From Phallusia fumigata (Eukaryota; Chordata; Ascidiacea; Phlebobranchia; Ascidiidae), in assembly GCA_008931825.1 (NCBI GenBank), contig QXVZ01026856.1, positions 17,776 to 81,775 of the forward strand: a stretch of 64,000 bases of DNA, in the 5' to 3' direction. This document shows, one piece after another, positions 46,801 to 60,175 of this stretch. The position numbers and the translations under genes are program-made. The notes beneath the pieces are model-generated. The model saw only the letters and a program-made list of their open reading frames with translations, was not told where the DNA came from and ran no database searches. Positions within the stretch are counted from its first letter, which is position 1. Each line of letters begins with the position of its first letter.

Positions 46801-49800
46801 TTGTATGAACAAGGCAGCTTGACAGTGGAACGTGATGTGTTGTTTGTAACTTATGCAAAACGGTAAAGTTCATATTTCTTTACAATAGCACAAAAGCTTC
46901 AACAGGATTACGCAGCGTGTGGAGCGTCATCCACTTTAACGCGACCACCTGACTGTGGCGTAGATGCCAGAAGTGTTTTGACAATTTAAAGTTCATCCAG
47001 TGCGCAAACGAAAGTGATTTTTGGCCATGCATATATATATAGCCATCACTTGTAGGCAAATCGCCATATCGAAATTTCTCACCGCACTTAATCGAATGAG
47101 AGAAACGCAGAAACTATGACGTGGACGCAAATATTGTCAAATGAAGACGCACCTGTTTGACCTTATGCATCGTATATGTTGTGTTCCCATTTGACGATTT
47201 GTCCCACGATTGACGCATGTACGTATAGCGGTAATACACAAACCTATCCTTAGTTTAGTAATGTAGTGAAAACGTTTTAGCCCGAAGCAGGCCCGTGACG
47301 CAACTGTTGGCATTGGTTGAAAGATTGCATCAATATTACATCGGAAAACTTTTACATTTCGCCACTATTTGACATCGATTTGGTTTTCTAATTTAAAGAT
47401 GCAGGCACGCATTTTGCTAAAGTCAACGCTGAGTAGTTAACTTTACATTAATGGTTGTTCACGAAACGGTGTAAACCGAATTCTTGGAAGTTGCTTGTCG
47501 TTAATATTAGAACATATCGGTGTCAAAAATTACTCATCAAATTTAACTTGGCAAATATTTCGCCCGTTTCCAAGTTCAAACGATGCAATATGCAGATTAG
47601 TCTTAGGTTTTGTCACGCAACAACTAAATAATTATAGATATATCTACAAACGCCCTGCATACTTCGGAGAAAAGGAAACGCTTTGCTCGAACGTGCATCG
47701 AATTTTCGACACGAGGATCAAGTTTTGCGGTTTCCGACACCAATGTTTGTCCTCACAACATGTAATTTCACGCTCGGTGTTAATTGCACCAGATTTTCTT
47801 ATAACCTGTCAATATGATGTCACGCGCACTTGAATTTGATGACTTCTCGATTTAGTTTTGTCGCCTGTGGTTGTGTATTCCACTTCTTAAGACGCAGAAT
47901 TACCAAGAAAATGGGACTTTTGGACGTTTATGTTGATAGTTTCGTGTGTATGTGAATTGTAAACACTTATTTTTTTTCTTTTATATGATTTAACCAACTC
48001 AATATTTTACATTATGATTAATAGCACTTTTATCTCTGTGCAGTTGTATGGCCACAAAAATGCTAAAATACCATTTTCACCATTTTTATGAAAGTCAATG
48101 ATCAAAATGTTACGAGCATTGGATACTTCCTTATTTATGCACGTTTACTTTCTCTTCCATTATTGGTCGATGATGCTAAAACACATTAAATTTCGTTTCA
48201 GACCCATGCACAGAAAGATGCTGCGTCATTGCACACTGCCCAAGTCACGCAGAACCCTCTACTGGCGTCGTTAAATTCTCTTGGTTCGGTCGATATGTTG
48301 GTGAGTCAAATATCTTTTCACTATGGAGTCATACACGTTGAACCGGTATCCCAACAAATTGGCTCCAAACTTGGAACGAGACATTAGAAATCTCAATGTA
48401 ATGTATGAATGTCTTAATTAAATGTCTCAAAGTGTAACAAATTCTGATTCGAAGAATTGCGCGTTTACGTAAAGATGACCCAACTTTATAGTTTATACGT
48501 CATGGTGAGAATGGCATTGTAGATGGATTAGTTACAGACTTACGTAGTGCGAAAAATGTGGGTGCTACAAATCAAATATTGCAAGAAATGCATGACTCAG
48601 CTGAACCCGTTTTGCACTTTCATGACGTAGCTGACAGTTTCGGTGTGTTTTGTCTCGTTTCTACAAATTCCGCTTGTTAAAAAACAAAAATGTCTACCGC
48701 CCGCCCAACAAAAACGGCGATACGCTCCTTAGCACTTTTGAACCTTGCGTGACGTGGCTAATTTTATAAACTAATCTCAAATATTTTGAATTCTGTTGTA
48801 CTCGAGTTGAGACAAAACCGCTTCTTGTTTATGAGGTTTATGAGTTCTTAGAATCTTTTCACGCCACCGTGTCGTTAATCCCTCTTCAAGAACTTTAACA
48901 ATGAAAAGAATTCTGAATACGTGCCACCTAATGCGACTGACTCACCGAAGTCCCACATTCTTCGCACGATCATTGACCAAAAACTTCAACTTTACTCGAC
49001 GAACAGATACAAATTTCCGTTCTATATTTAGTGCCAGTGGTTGTAACGTNTTATGAGTTCTTAGAATCTTTTCACGCCACCTTGTCGTTAATCCCTCTTC
49101 AAGAACTTTAACATTGAAAAGAATTCTGAATACGTGCCACCTAATGCGACTGACTCACTGATGTCCCACATTCTTCGCACGATCATTGTCCAAAAACTTC
49201 AACTTTACTCGACGAACAGAAACAAATTTCCGTTCTATATTTAGTGTCAGTGGTTGTAACGTTTTTCTTAGGCTCTTTTGCTTCGCGTTACATAAAACAG
49301 GCAGTGTTGTAAAAAATGTAATGATATCACTGATGCCAAAGACCATTTTCATTTCCTTCATTTTCTAATGTTGTGGGAATGTGTTGTAAACAATACCTGG
49401 ATGAAATAAGCTATAATTTGGGTTAAGCTCTTTTCGAGGAAAAAGTTGATTAATTGGGATTGACCTTCATTCTGCCTCTTGTCTTAGTATGTTTGATGTC
49501 GTTGCAACATTATAAGCTTGTGTATTTTAAAGAGAACGTCAGCAATCGTCCAAAAACAAATCCTGGCTTTGACAGCTCAAAAGCATCATTGGTCTGCGTA
49601 AGCTGTTGGCTCTTGTGGGCTCAACTAAAAAATAATTGTACGTACTTGGCGCCCAATCTTGCATTTTCACACGTTCAAACGTATAACTGCCCTGTTTCAT
49701 GTTGCCTATTTTCGCTATGACGTTCGAAATTGATGTATTGGTTGCTCGGCCGTTTCAAGGTGACGTAATTGCGAGTTAATCTAATGTAATAATGATACTG

Positions 49801-52800
49801 GCACTTACTTTCACAATCTAGGAAATGAAACTGAGAAACGTGACTTCAAAATTACAAGGTCTCCGGTGAAACGATTTAATTGGGTTAGGGTAAGGTGTAG
49901 TAATTCCCATAATTTCAATAATAGCCGTTCACAAGTTGCTTGTCCACACCTGTTGTTAAGGCCTGGCCTTGAATTGAATTTACACATAATAGTGTGTTAG
50001 CGCTGACTGTTATGTTAAGTTTGCGATTATCTCATCAGCATCAGTAATCTGTAGAAAGCCGCAATCTTTGCTTCTCGTGCTACGTGCGCGACATGGCACA
50101 GACTAAACATTCGTGCGATGCCGTCCTCCCGTTTCACGACTAACCGCTACCGCTCGATTTACCGCTAAAATGCGATTTATGGCAACAGGGATGCATCGTG
50201 CTTGCGTGAGATTTAATTCATCTGTGAGCTTAAGACTTCACTACCATTAAAATCATAGGTTGGTCTTGTGCGTAGCAACCACCGTCCATAACTTCGGCTT
50301 GGTTGCAAAATGAAAACGTATTCGAACAAGCAACGTAAGGGTTGTAAAATTAAATGTTCCTTCGTGTTACAAAATAAAACCAAAAATAGCATCACAAAAT
50401 ACAACAGAAAAACACAAAAATTTGTTATGCACTTAGTCCTCCTTTTCTATTGCGATCACAACTAGAATGTCATTTTGGCGCAAATAAGTCGCACGGGGCC
50501 CCTATAGTGAGGATGTTATGCAGTAGTAAAGGTCATAGTGGTTACGTTTTAGTTCCCATCTGGCTTGAGATATTAAGTTGTGTGTATAGTAATTTTCGAT
50601 TTTGCCGAGATTACCTGACGATAATCTTTTTGTAAACGTAAAAATGTTACGACCTGCATGTCAGCTGCATCGTCGCTGTGTCGCTGATGAAGATTTTAAT
50701 CTCACCGTGACGCGATCACCCGAATCTAGACGTGAAAACTTATTGAAATAACAGATGCCAATGTTTCGTCTAAACTACACACTAAGGGTCGAAACCAAAC
50801 TCTTACATGAATGTCACCGCAATCTAAAACATTGCGCGCTCCTGAAGTTATGCAGCTTCGAAACTGATATCACGACTAGTTTCGAAAACAAATTCATAAA
50901 TTCGTGGCTTGTGTGGGTGTTTTTGCCGAACAATTTTTTGGTAATTATTGCGGCAAATTTCGATTTTGTAAACAGTTTTTAAATCACGCATACTCTCCCT
51001 AAATGGACACACAATGGCAGTATTAATTAGTAAATTACATTTCACTTGAAAAAGCAATTCTTGCCTCCATCTCTGCCAGCCCAATTAGACAGTTTTCAAA
51101 AACTTTCCCTTCATATCACATACCTACAGTTCAATTGTCCCCAGTATTATGTTCGACGAATTGCGCAATCCCATCCCACACAGACAGACTTGAATCGAAT
51201 GAAATGTCAATGTTGTGAGAATCACCTGTGGGTGTAGAACTGACTGGTTACATAAGCCTCTGCGCTCCACGCTAAACTTGTCATCTGTAAATGCCCATCC
51301 CTTGCTGGTGTGGAGAGGCGGTGCCAGGATAGGCCCGCAAAGCTATTTTGGTTCTGTTTGCCGTGCGAGATCATCATACCGATTTTCGCCATAGGGGTTT
51401 AAAATGATATCATTCCCGCATTCGGCACAACTAAGCAAATACCGGAAATTTCATGTGAAGCGGTTTTTTGCGGCTTGGAAAAAAATCACATGCAATAGCC
51501 TGGAGCAGCCTCCAATGTGACGCAACCCAACAGTGACACCTTGTGTTAATGTGTCAACTTTGGTGTGTTCACCTCTTGGCAAGATGTTATCAGTTATTAT
51601 GTTTGATTAAAGCCGTTGTAATCAATGCTGGCACTCCCCGTTCTTACCCAGCTACTTCACAGTTGCGGCGATCACCCAAGAAAAGGGACCTTGACCACAT
51701 TGCTGTGTTAAGGGCATTAATAGGCGCAAATACAACTGTAGTTTCCCTTGAAAGGAAATTAGCATTTCTTTGGACTGAAGGCCGAATTAACTTAACTATA
51801 CTTTGTATCTACTACAAAAAAAACACACAATAACAAGCAAGATTATGCACAAAAATATGTTGGCAACATTTTGTCAAAAAAAGGTAGACTTTTTGGCAAA
51901 TTTGCATCAACACGCGAGTACAAGAGTTAAAAAACAAATGTTGTAATGCAAGCATCGCTCGTTCTCGGTTTCGCAAAAATTACCGAAATTCTTGGTGATA
52001 TACAAGTTTGTTGTGCGTGGGAGATCCAGATTTCCTGGTATTTTGTTGCAGTGATGTAATGGCCAATTTTACTCCATTTAGAACCACAGAACGGGTCATC
52101 ATAGCATTTGGCGTAAATTTGGGTTTCTTTAGTGTTTCTATCTCAGGCTTATTGACCAGTTTTCTCAAAGTTGACGCTAACGTTTTTAGCATTTTTGTTG
52201 TTTTCCAAAGGCTCAATTGTCATCTATCATGTCATATCTGTTTAATATTGTTTTTGTTCATTATTCATTAAATTTATACCAACGCATGTTAGTTACCTTT
52301 TTAATATTTGTTTTCTAGCCGAGCATTTTAAACCGGCCGAATGCCAGCATTCTTAATAGTGGATACGGAACTGAAGCAACTCATGATGGCAACTCTTTAT
52401 CGCGTCAACATCCCAGCATGGAGAAAGCAGGTAATAATCCTGGGGTTTTGTAAGTGCTGTTACTGACAGCTGATGAAGTCACTATGCTTTGAAATTTACA
52501 CTTGGTTTGCGTGGTAACGTAACCATGACAGTGCAAAGCGGCATTGTCAGTTGACCTTTAGCGTAAAAGGTGATATTTGCGAGCGATACGTGCGCACCAA
52601 GCCCGGAATTTCGTGCCGAGCAGAGACGCATACAGGCGGTCTGTGTATATCGTATATAAAGCACGGTAACTGTTTTGCCCATGATTCTTTTGTTGATAAT
52701 GTTTGGAATTGTCGGTAAGTGGTATTAACTGAAGCTTTATCTCCGATTATGCCAACGGCCGATTTCCATATAAAAGCGTGCAGGAATTCATTGGGCGTGT

Positions 52801-55800
52801 TATGTTGTGTGCAAACATTGCTGTAATTGCATCTACCGCAGGAATTGATGCTATTTGAGAATGGATATTGGATGTTTAAGCCCGCTGCCGCTTAGCGGTA
52901 AAGCCGTTTGTTTTTGCTTAATATTTTCCACTCCTATACTGTGCTTGGTGTATAATGTTGCATATGGTTACTCCACAAACACCTAAAGTTGCTACCACAA
53001 GCTTCCGCGCAGTGGTGAATAAACTTTTGAACATAAATTGCGAACGACTTACAACTGATCAATGTATCTGCTGGAATCCCAATTGAGAAGATGTTTTATT
53101 TTTAGCTTTGAGTTTTTGGGTGAAAATGCTTTAGAAGAGTTTATTTCTTGTTACGTACAATAAGTATTTTAAACCTCCAAAATTAACTTGCAACACCCAG
53201 TTTTTTGGGTGTTCTATACTTTTTCAATTAAATTTGACGCAATAATTACCTTTGAAACATTCAAACTTTGCGCCCTCGTAAAAATCTATGTCCTTAAATG
53301 GATGAAGCCGGCTGTAATGTTTCAAATAACGACATAATCGTCTTTTTAACTGGACTAATTCCCGCCATTAATCCCCACCGATGACGTGAACTAGTGGGAG
53401 CGACACAATTAGACAAATGTAAAGCCACCGAGGTCACCTTTACCTCTGTACCTTCTAATTATATCTTAAATTGATGTCCCGACATGTGATTAGCGAAGTC
53501 AGTAGCTCGCGGAGAGTCAAGGCCTGTTGGGCGTAGTAGCTTGCTTCGTCCCGACACGCGATTTGATTTGTTGCTGTGTTTAAGCGCTTTAAACTTTCCT
53601 GCAAGTAGCCATTATCCAAACAACGGCCTATCATAGCCAGTTTTATCAGGGAGGGCCATTGGTTTGTTAGGTTTTGGGTTTCCGTGGCTTATATTTTGGG
53701 TGTTTCGTCTCATCATTTCTTCAATTTGGCTAAACTATGAAACTAAATTTGGCACAGAAAATGAGTTGTTATTTTTAGGGTTTTTCGTATTTTATTTGCA
53801 GCATTTTGGAAATTGCTATTAAAACAGCCTTTTGGTTAACTGTTGAATTAAAATGTGCACAAAAGCAGTTGCATTGTCGGAAATTCGCCTTATTAGTAAA
53901 GCATACCCAGGAACCGTGCAGTCGTCACAAAACAAAAACTTGTAATTGTGTTGCTTCCAAACGGGATTTAGAGAGTACACTGTGGCATTTTCAACCTTTG
54001 TGGGATAACCTTTGCTACAGTCAAATACACGATGCGCGATGCCAAAACATTCCTAGTCACTTTAGTGTTAAGCAGCGAAAATTCCGAATTCGCGTCGCGA
54101 TTCTTCTAAACACTCGACACTGACGCATCAACGTACATGCGTCAATCCGTGTCCTGGCATCTACTGGTGTAACGAACTTGGTGACCCGCAGCACCGCCAA
54201 TTTTTTGACTTGTTTTGCTATTGTTTGTGCGGTAGTCGCTGCTTTTCTACTCGGCTCAGGCACTTCTAGGAAAAACATTTTCGCCGGAGCTCTGAAGCTT
54301 GTTACCAAACCGGAGTTAATCTAGCCACGCAACCGCTGTGATAATGCACGTCCCGCGCCGATCGCTTAATCTCCTTGACTTCGCTATCAAACAGCGCAGT
54401 TGTGACGTTTCTTTGGCGGATATTTATGTCCAAAAACACATAAGCACACATTCAACCTTGCATTGACCTCGTTTTATGCGACTTTTGTGGTTTTTTGATC
54501 AGTTGCTCGAGTTTAATAGGAAATTCCCGATTTTCTTTTTCAGGGATTTCTGCATCGGCGTCTCAACAGCGACACAAAGTGGCCGTTTATCGCGGTGCAA
54601 AATCGAGCGAAGGTCCTGTAGAGGGCGACAACAAGTATATGGTTTCGAGTGTCCTACCCCGAATAGGTAAAACTAAACATAGCACAACGTACGAAAGACT
54701 TACCAGAAATTACGATATACTACCATGAACATTGCATTTTTAACATCATTTATGTTCTTGTCTGTTTAGCTTTAAATTGCAACTATTAAAAACTTTAAAA
54801 AGGATAAATTTTAGGCAGGTTCCTATTTACCACTTTTTTGTAGGTTTTTTTTGTGCAAAACTAGTTACTAAAGTTCGTCAGACACTCAAAACAAAGATTT
54901 TTGTAAAATTGAAATGCCTTTCGCCCATTCCCGCCTAGAAACATTGCGTCATTGAAGTTGTCACAAAATTTTCATTTCCGGCATACTTGAAATTAATTAC
55001 AAGCATTAGTAGCTTGCATGTGGGTCGCCTGGCTACCGTTAGAATTCTCCGACACCTACTTAAGCAAATATCGTGACTAATTGACGCCATTCGATGACGA
55101 GCCTGTGGTTCGGCGCACGTTTCATCATCACATGAAGCGGCAATAAGTATATTGAACACCTTCCGGAGATCATACGACACCAATTAAAATTGTCAATAGC
55201 TTCTCTCACGGCTTATGGTCAAGTTAAGGCTGTGAACTCTCTAACACCTTCTATAGGTGCCTGCTTCCACGCATCGTGCCGCATCGGCTCACAACCAACA
55301 TGGTATTGACAGCCAGGCGCCGGGTAATGACCCCCCTCCCTGTTTCGCACTCAAACACGGCGACACGAGCCCGTGGCGCATCAAACACATCAACCGCCTT
55401 GTATTGGTTTGCCTAAAGAAAGCGCCCGCTCCGACTTCTAAACTAGAACCACTTAGGTTGATTAGATGATTCGGGTTGAAACCCCGCAATTTGAGTGGCA
55501 TGTGGCAGGGTGCGTGCCGACTTCGCCGTGGGCGTTACTCTCCCAAACCCTCCCCCGCAAATGTTCAAGGCGCCGTACCGTGCGTGGCCAACACACAAGT
55601 TCAAAAACAGTTTAACGGAAGAAGTCACTTGCGTTTGGCGCGATAGCGTTAATTTAATTTCAGCTTGTTGTATGGAAATATTCGACTTGTGTCCGACGCC
55701 CACACGAGTCGTGTCGCCACTGAGGAGGAACTGCAATACATACTTAAAAAACCAAAAAAGGCGACAGGGATTTATGGCACTTCGAATGTCTGGCAGCGCT

Positions 55801-57757
55801 ATATGAACTAAGAAGAATTTCTTGTCTACATTCCATCTAAACCCGACTTTTGAGTGAGCGAATCTATTGTTTTGAATTTGTCTGATGTCGTTATTATGTC
55901 GAAACTTTTAAGAGGAACACTAAACCACACAAACTTGAGAATGTTAGGACAGCGCCTGCAATAATTGAAAAGACCTGCGAATTGCGAAAAGTATAAGTTC
56001 TGTTTTGTTTTCCGAAGTTTTTAAAAATCTGTTAAACCGGCGAAATTCTCCTCCGTCACTGAGTATCCTATGTTTTTTAGTTAAATACGCAATTACAAAT
56101 CTTAAATTTTTCGAAGAAAGTTGGGTTTTTTATGAGGCTATTACAGGCTATACAGGTTTTTAAACATTTTTCAATTGGACTACAGCTTGACAAAACATCA
56201 TGCCAGTGAATGCATATGATCGTTCACGCCTTTTATTCCAACAGATTAACTCGTTATTTCCTCAAGTATCTTGTATTAAAATGGATTTACCTTAATGTGT
56301 GAACAACCATTTATTACATCCCCCCTTCCGCGTAGTAACACGCCAATTACGGTTTGTTTCGGGCGTCACTGGTTTCGATAATAGCTATGTGAAAATGTAT
56401 CTGATTGTGCGCAATATTTTGCATACATGTACCAAGTCTGAACTGAAACTGTGTTTTCCTTTCACTAAACACGAGTCGGTTACTTATTACAGCTATTCAG
56501 TTGAACAAGAACATTTCCGCCCAATGCTATTATGACGCGCCTTAGCAACAGTTACAACCACAACTTAAAACTAATGGCAAAATTATACTTGTTACGCGAC
56601 GTGCCGACTTTTGAAAGGATTATTAAATGACAGATTTAAAGCGTGGCCTAATTAATGTTTTTACAAAAATATACTTCTACCACAGTTGCGTGATACACTG
56701 CCTACTGCGCAGTTAGCCACCTAATTTGCATTGTAGATGTTTTCGCTGATTGGATGGTTGTGTTTTTCTATTTATAGATTCGCAGCAGCAGCATCAGATA
56801 ACAGGCGAGAGAGCAGTACGACCGTTTGTATATTCCACAGCGGCAGAACAGATGAGAGACATGTCGTCTGTTGAAATGAGTTTCAGCGCTCTCTATATGC
56901 ACGAGGTAATTGGCACTGTCTAAATGTTTTTGGTTACACTATTATTGGTTTGCTTGTAAAACTTTTAACATTGCCACAAAGTTGTACCTTTGGCAGTTAA
57001 CATAAACAGATATTAGAAGCAACCTATTAAACAATCTTTCATCTAGCTTCACCACCAACGAATGAACGAACGTCATTCGCGCATGATGTGGGAAACTATA
57101 CCTGACGACCCCGAAGACGACGATGAAGCAGCAGAAAACGACGAAGTGCGCTCTAGCGTCATCCGGTGGCCAGGCTACCCTGCTACCCACCAAGGATATG
57201 ACGCCACATCCACCCTGACGCGAGTAAACATTTTCGGTCAAAACTTCTCACAGGCGACAAATGCGGAACTTGTACCGAAAGGCAAACAGCAGACAGAGGA
57301 ACAAGTTGAACCGCCCACGCAGCCTTTTCTCACCAGCCAAGTGCCTTCCGAGCACAATAGGCGAGGTGGTTTGGAAAGATTGTCGTCGTCAGACAGTGAC
57401 GCTTCTCCTCCACAGTTTCATTTGATCGAACACCCTGAAGAGGTAAGTTTTGCAACAGCAGCCGAATTCAGAACTTCGTAATAGTTCGCGAGCGTTTGGT
57501 GCTCAAAGATGCATTCTCAGAAAAAATCAACGAATCGCCAAAATTTTGCACAATTAAAATTCGAAAGTAAATTTTGGCAAAAATGTTTTCCAAATTTAGT
57601 TAATCTGATTGTCTGGACCACAAATAGACATGCTGTGTTTTGAAAACTACCTTTGTTTATCTGATTTTAGGAAAAAGAAACAGAATATGATTTACGAATA
57701 CCTCCCGACTCTACTCAAGATCTTTACCGCCCTCCAGAGGTAAACTTGATAAAGTGA
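37856..57757 (+). CDS. ATG9: ATG9 autophagy transmembrane scramblase, complete 18-exon CDS
   Basis: Multispanning lipid scramblase of Golgi/endosomal vesicles that seeds autophagosome growth with ATG2. Exons: 37856-37961, 38125-38233, 38627-38785, 39075-39216, 39363-39478, 39682-39859, 40388-40599, 41157-41267, 42060-42210, 42718-42852, 43695-43874, 45905-46048, 48202-48300, 52319-52430, 54544-54666, 56778-56905, 57047-57442, 57671-57757. They total 2688 nt (895 aa; human ATG9A 839, ATG9B 924). Landmarks in order: WHHIEDLD, CVDYDVLFANK, N-glycosylation sequon at about N103, CIHKQQLTELDIYNR, SYAEVLKREPGSFGARRW, LNRGYKPAS, VEHVLTAITL, CKSFIPDE, VRDEFAQLFQFKA, EELLSPIVTPFILIF, DFFRNFTVD, CSFAQLD, LSLMHFAITNP. 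The tail keeps SSVEMSFSALYMHE (SxEMSLHALYMHQ in vertebrates) and a long acidic/Ser-rich end. The last exon reads to TGA at 57757; splicing at 57739/57946 instead would end in PPEV. A hAT element sits in the intron after exon 8. Confidence 0.96.
41316..41819. mobile_element. hAT-like non-autonomous element in an ATG9 intron
   Basis: Termini TAAGTATGGGCCGAACC and (reverse complement) TAGGGATGGGCCAAAAC form an imperfect inverted repeat. Flanking 8-mers ATAAACAC (41308-41315) and GTAAACAC (41820-41827) match at 7 of 8, the duplication length of hAT transposons. No transposase frame inside 504 bp. Confidence 0.7.
44083..44225 (+). pseudogene. Orphan coding-like ORF in an ATG9 intron
   Basis: About 47 codons ending in TAA, charged and helix-like (GVGDIKRVINVARE, then KKLQEIENLTTL), preceded by a C/T-rich tract and an AAAG/CAG acceptor-like site. 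It does not join ATG9 exon 11 in frame (phase 0 would give a quick stop), so it is not a simple alternative ATG9 end. It may be a fragment of another gene or chance. Family not recognised. Confidence 0.25.
48839..49262. repeat. Diverged duplication across the contig join at 49050
   Basis: 48839-49049 is repeated at 49051-49262 with several single-base differences. Lies in an ATG9 intron; interpreted as two alleles. Confidence 0.85.
49263..52318 (+). other. Remainder of the long ATG9 intron, nothing else recognised
   Basis: Open frames here are short and unsupported by splice sites. No RNA gene or transposon end recognised. Confidence 0.4.
55257..55806. other. GC-rich island with open frames inside an ATG9 intron
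   Basis: About 550 bp markedly richer in G+C than its surroundings, with open frames on both strands (plus 55257-55469 and 55495-55806; minus 55289-55501 and 55443-55736). The plus frame at 55257 follows a CTATAG acceptor-like site, but neither its entry nor its exit phase fits the neighbouring ATG9 exons, which join each other directly. It could be a nested gene fragment, an old insertion or a CpG-rich control region. Confidence 0.35.
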
Positions 57758-58004
57758 ACGTTCAGGCTGCTGTAGAATTAGGTTTAGTGTTAGTGATGGT
57801 ATTGCAAGTTGCGAAATGGGACGATGGCATTTTGTCGCAACGATATTTCGTAACAGCGTACTCGTTAAGATTTACTTGCTTTTATCGTAGTGAGCAGGGT
57901 ACATTTATAAATTGTCATCTAACATTTTTTGTTTATTTTTTGCAGGTATGACGATGAGCCATAAAAATAATTCCACATATTCAAGTACTAGTATATTTAT
58001 TTGT

Positions 58005-58047
58005 TGTGGGCGTTATAATTAAATTTTGCTGTGGGCGTTATAATTAA
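58005..58047. repeat. Two-copy tandem repeat in the ATG9 3' region
   Basis: TGTGGGCGTTATAATTAA occurs at 58005-58022 and 58030-58047 (period 25). It probably lies in the 3' UTR. Confidence 0.7.
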
Positions 58048-58085
58048 TGAAAACACTTCGAATATTTAAACTGAAGCAGGGTTAA

Positions 58086-58091
58086 AATAAA
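58086..58091 (+). promoter_or_regulatory. Candidate poly(A) signal of ATG9
   Basis: AATAAA about 330 nt after the ATG9 stop. Further copies at 58729-58734 and 58846-58851 could serve longer 3' UTRs. Confidence 0.4.
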
Positions 58092-58859
58092 AAACAACCA
58101 CTAAAAAGTAGTGTAGATAGGTTCCTGGTCATAACAACTGACTTTAACGCAGTGCCCAACTACCTAAATCAGTTCGTCGAAAAACCACCTCTAGAAATCA
58201 AACGGTACGTTTTGTTACCTGCAAAACTTTTAAATTATTCTAAAATCGATTTAAACTTAAAACGCGACAGTTAATTTAAAGATATATTTGGTTTTGTTCA
58301 ATTTTTAAAAGGAACGATTTCTTACTAGCAATGAATTAAATAATGAATTCAATATGGTACCCTGTGTGATCGATTATACATTGAAATTTCATATTTAACC
58401 ACTGTAAAAAGGAATGTACTTTACCTGCATAAATTATAAGACATATGATACCACAATATAATATACCGATAAACTTTATTGTTCATAGTTTCAAAATGTT
58501 GCACAAATCAGCACGCAATGTGCAGAATGGTTTTTATTTAATGGAGTAATACATTTCAGTTCTTGACTTTGTACAACTTTGAGTTTAGTTTGCATGCATG
58601 TGTTTTCATTTTGTAATTTGGTCATTAAGCCCCTTTGTTTGTCGCAAGTTCCGTTTTTAATTGGAATATCCAACGAGATATGACGTCACTGTTACGTTCC
58701 GACCTGTTTGTTTAATACTTCATTAACTAATAAAAATACCGGTGTAGATGTGGACGATCGAGTATTGGGTATTAAAACGGTCAAGAAGCAGGATAAGATA
58801 CCATTATTCGACATTTATCAGGATTGCTTGTTTTATTTTTGATTCAATAAATATTTTTT

Positions 58860-60167
58860 GAAATATCGTGATTTTGTGTGGTTTAAAATGTACAAATATT
58901 ACAGTGTAGGAAGTATTTGACTATTGCTAGAAATGATTTTATGGGAACAAATAAAATAATTGGGCAATTTGAACTGATCTTCTTCCAAGGAAAACACTTA
59001 ATGTTTCAGCAACTTTGACCTATCACTGTGCGGATAATCGGGAAATTTGCTTCAAAAACATTTGACTTGAACTCACCGGCGTCTTTTGTAGTACAAGTGG
59101 ATGTAGTTGATACAAACCGCACATTGGTGAAGGCTACAATTAGTTATTGGCCGCCAGCTAGAAAGTACCCGCCTCCTTTTTTACATGATTAGAAGTTAAC
59201 ATTGGATACACACAAATATATGGATATAATCCGCTCAATACAACACCATGCGGATAAATTAAGACAATTTCATTTTCCGTCGGCGATCTTTGCCGGTTGC
59301 CTTCGAGCACTACAGTGGCGTAGTAATAAGTTGTTAGTATCTACCTGTAGTGTGTCCAAATTCACAAATATTTTACGGGTTAAAAGATTATGTTACGTGG
59401 GCGAGCGCCTAATGTTTACCACATTTTAATCCTTTCTCGTTGTGTCTCACAAAAGGCAGTGTAGAAATTGAAGAAGGCTTCACTTATTTTTTAAGATAAA
59501 TTATGGAAATTATAGTCTATAACTTGGAGATTTGAGGAGTAACATGTGGTAAATAAGCATTACAACGGCAGACTGACTATGAGCACATCGTGCAGTGATC
59601 TTGTGTTGGGTATATTTATATGTTGTAACTTAATTGTAATATTTATTCACTGAATTGATCTTTATTACTGACCTAACGTTTTTGCATTATTGTTTACATG
59701 TCACAAAAATAATTAATTTGGCGTGGTCACAACCGTTAACCAAATGTCATTAATAACTCCCGGTAAACTAGAGAGATGGCACAACGATGTTACCATTGGG
59801 CACACACTGCGACCCTTAAAAATGATATTTTTTACACACACTATTTTCTACTGTCCTTGGTATTTTACAACATAATTGTTTCTGCAAACATAAAAGTAGG
59901 CCATGGGTCTCCTCACACATGCAAACGTCAAAAAACAAAGACAACATTTTGCCGAATTTAGCCACAGTCAACCACAGTTAATCCGGATCAGCGCCTACAG
60001 CGGATTGTGTTGAGGGTACGAAAGATTTTGAATGTTTTCCTAAACAATCAGTCTTTGTACGTTACAATGGCCAATTCGTACACCAAACCACGTTGCAGTT
60101 ATATCATGTTTATTTATAACAACTGATTTCTGTTAGAATCTTATTTCACCGCATTGTATACTCAACA
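58860..60167. other. Intergenic, nothing recognised
   Basis: Between the ATG9 3' end and the first hAT element. Open frames such as 59202-59429 and 59776-59961 lack splice sites or family features. Confidence 0.4.
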
Positions 60168-60175
60168 GTCTACAG

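Noticed and set aside
55257-55469. Candidate extra ATG9 exon after CTATAG
   Set aside because: Phase fails on both sides, whereas exons 54544-54666 and 56778-56905 join directly in phase and give conserved sequence.
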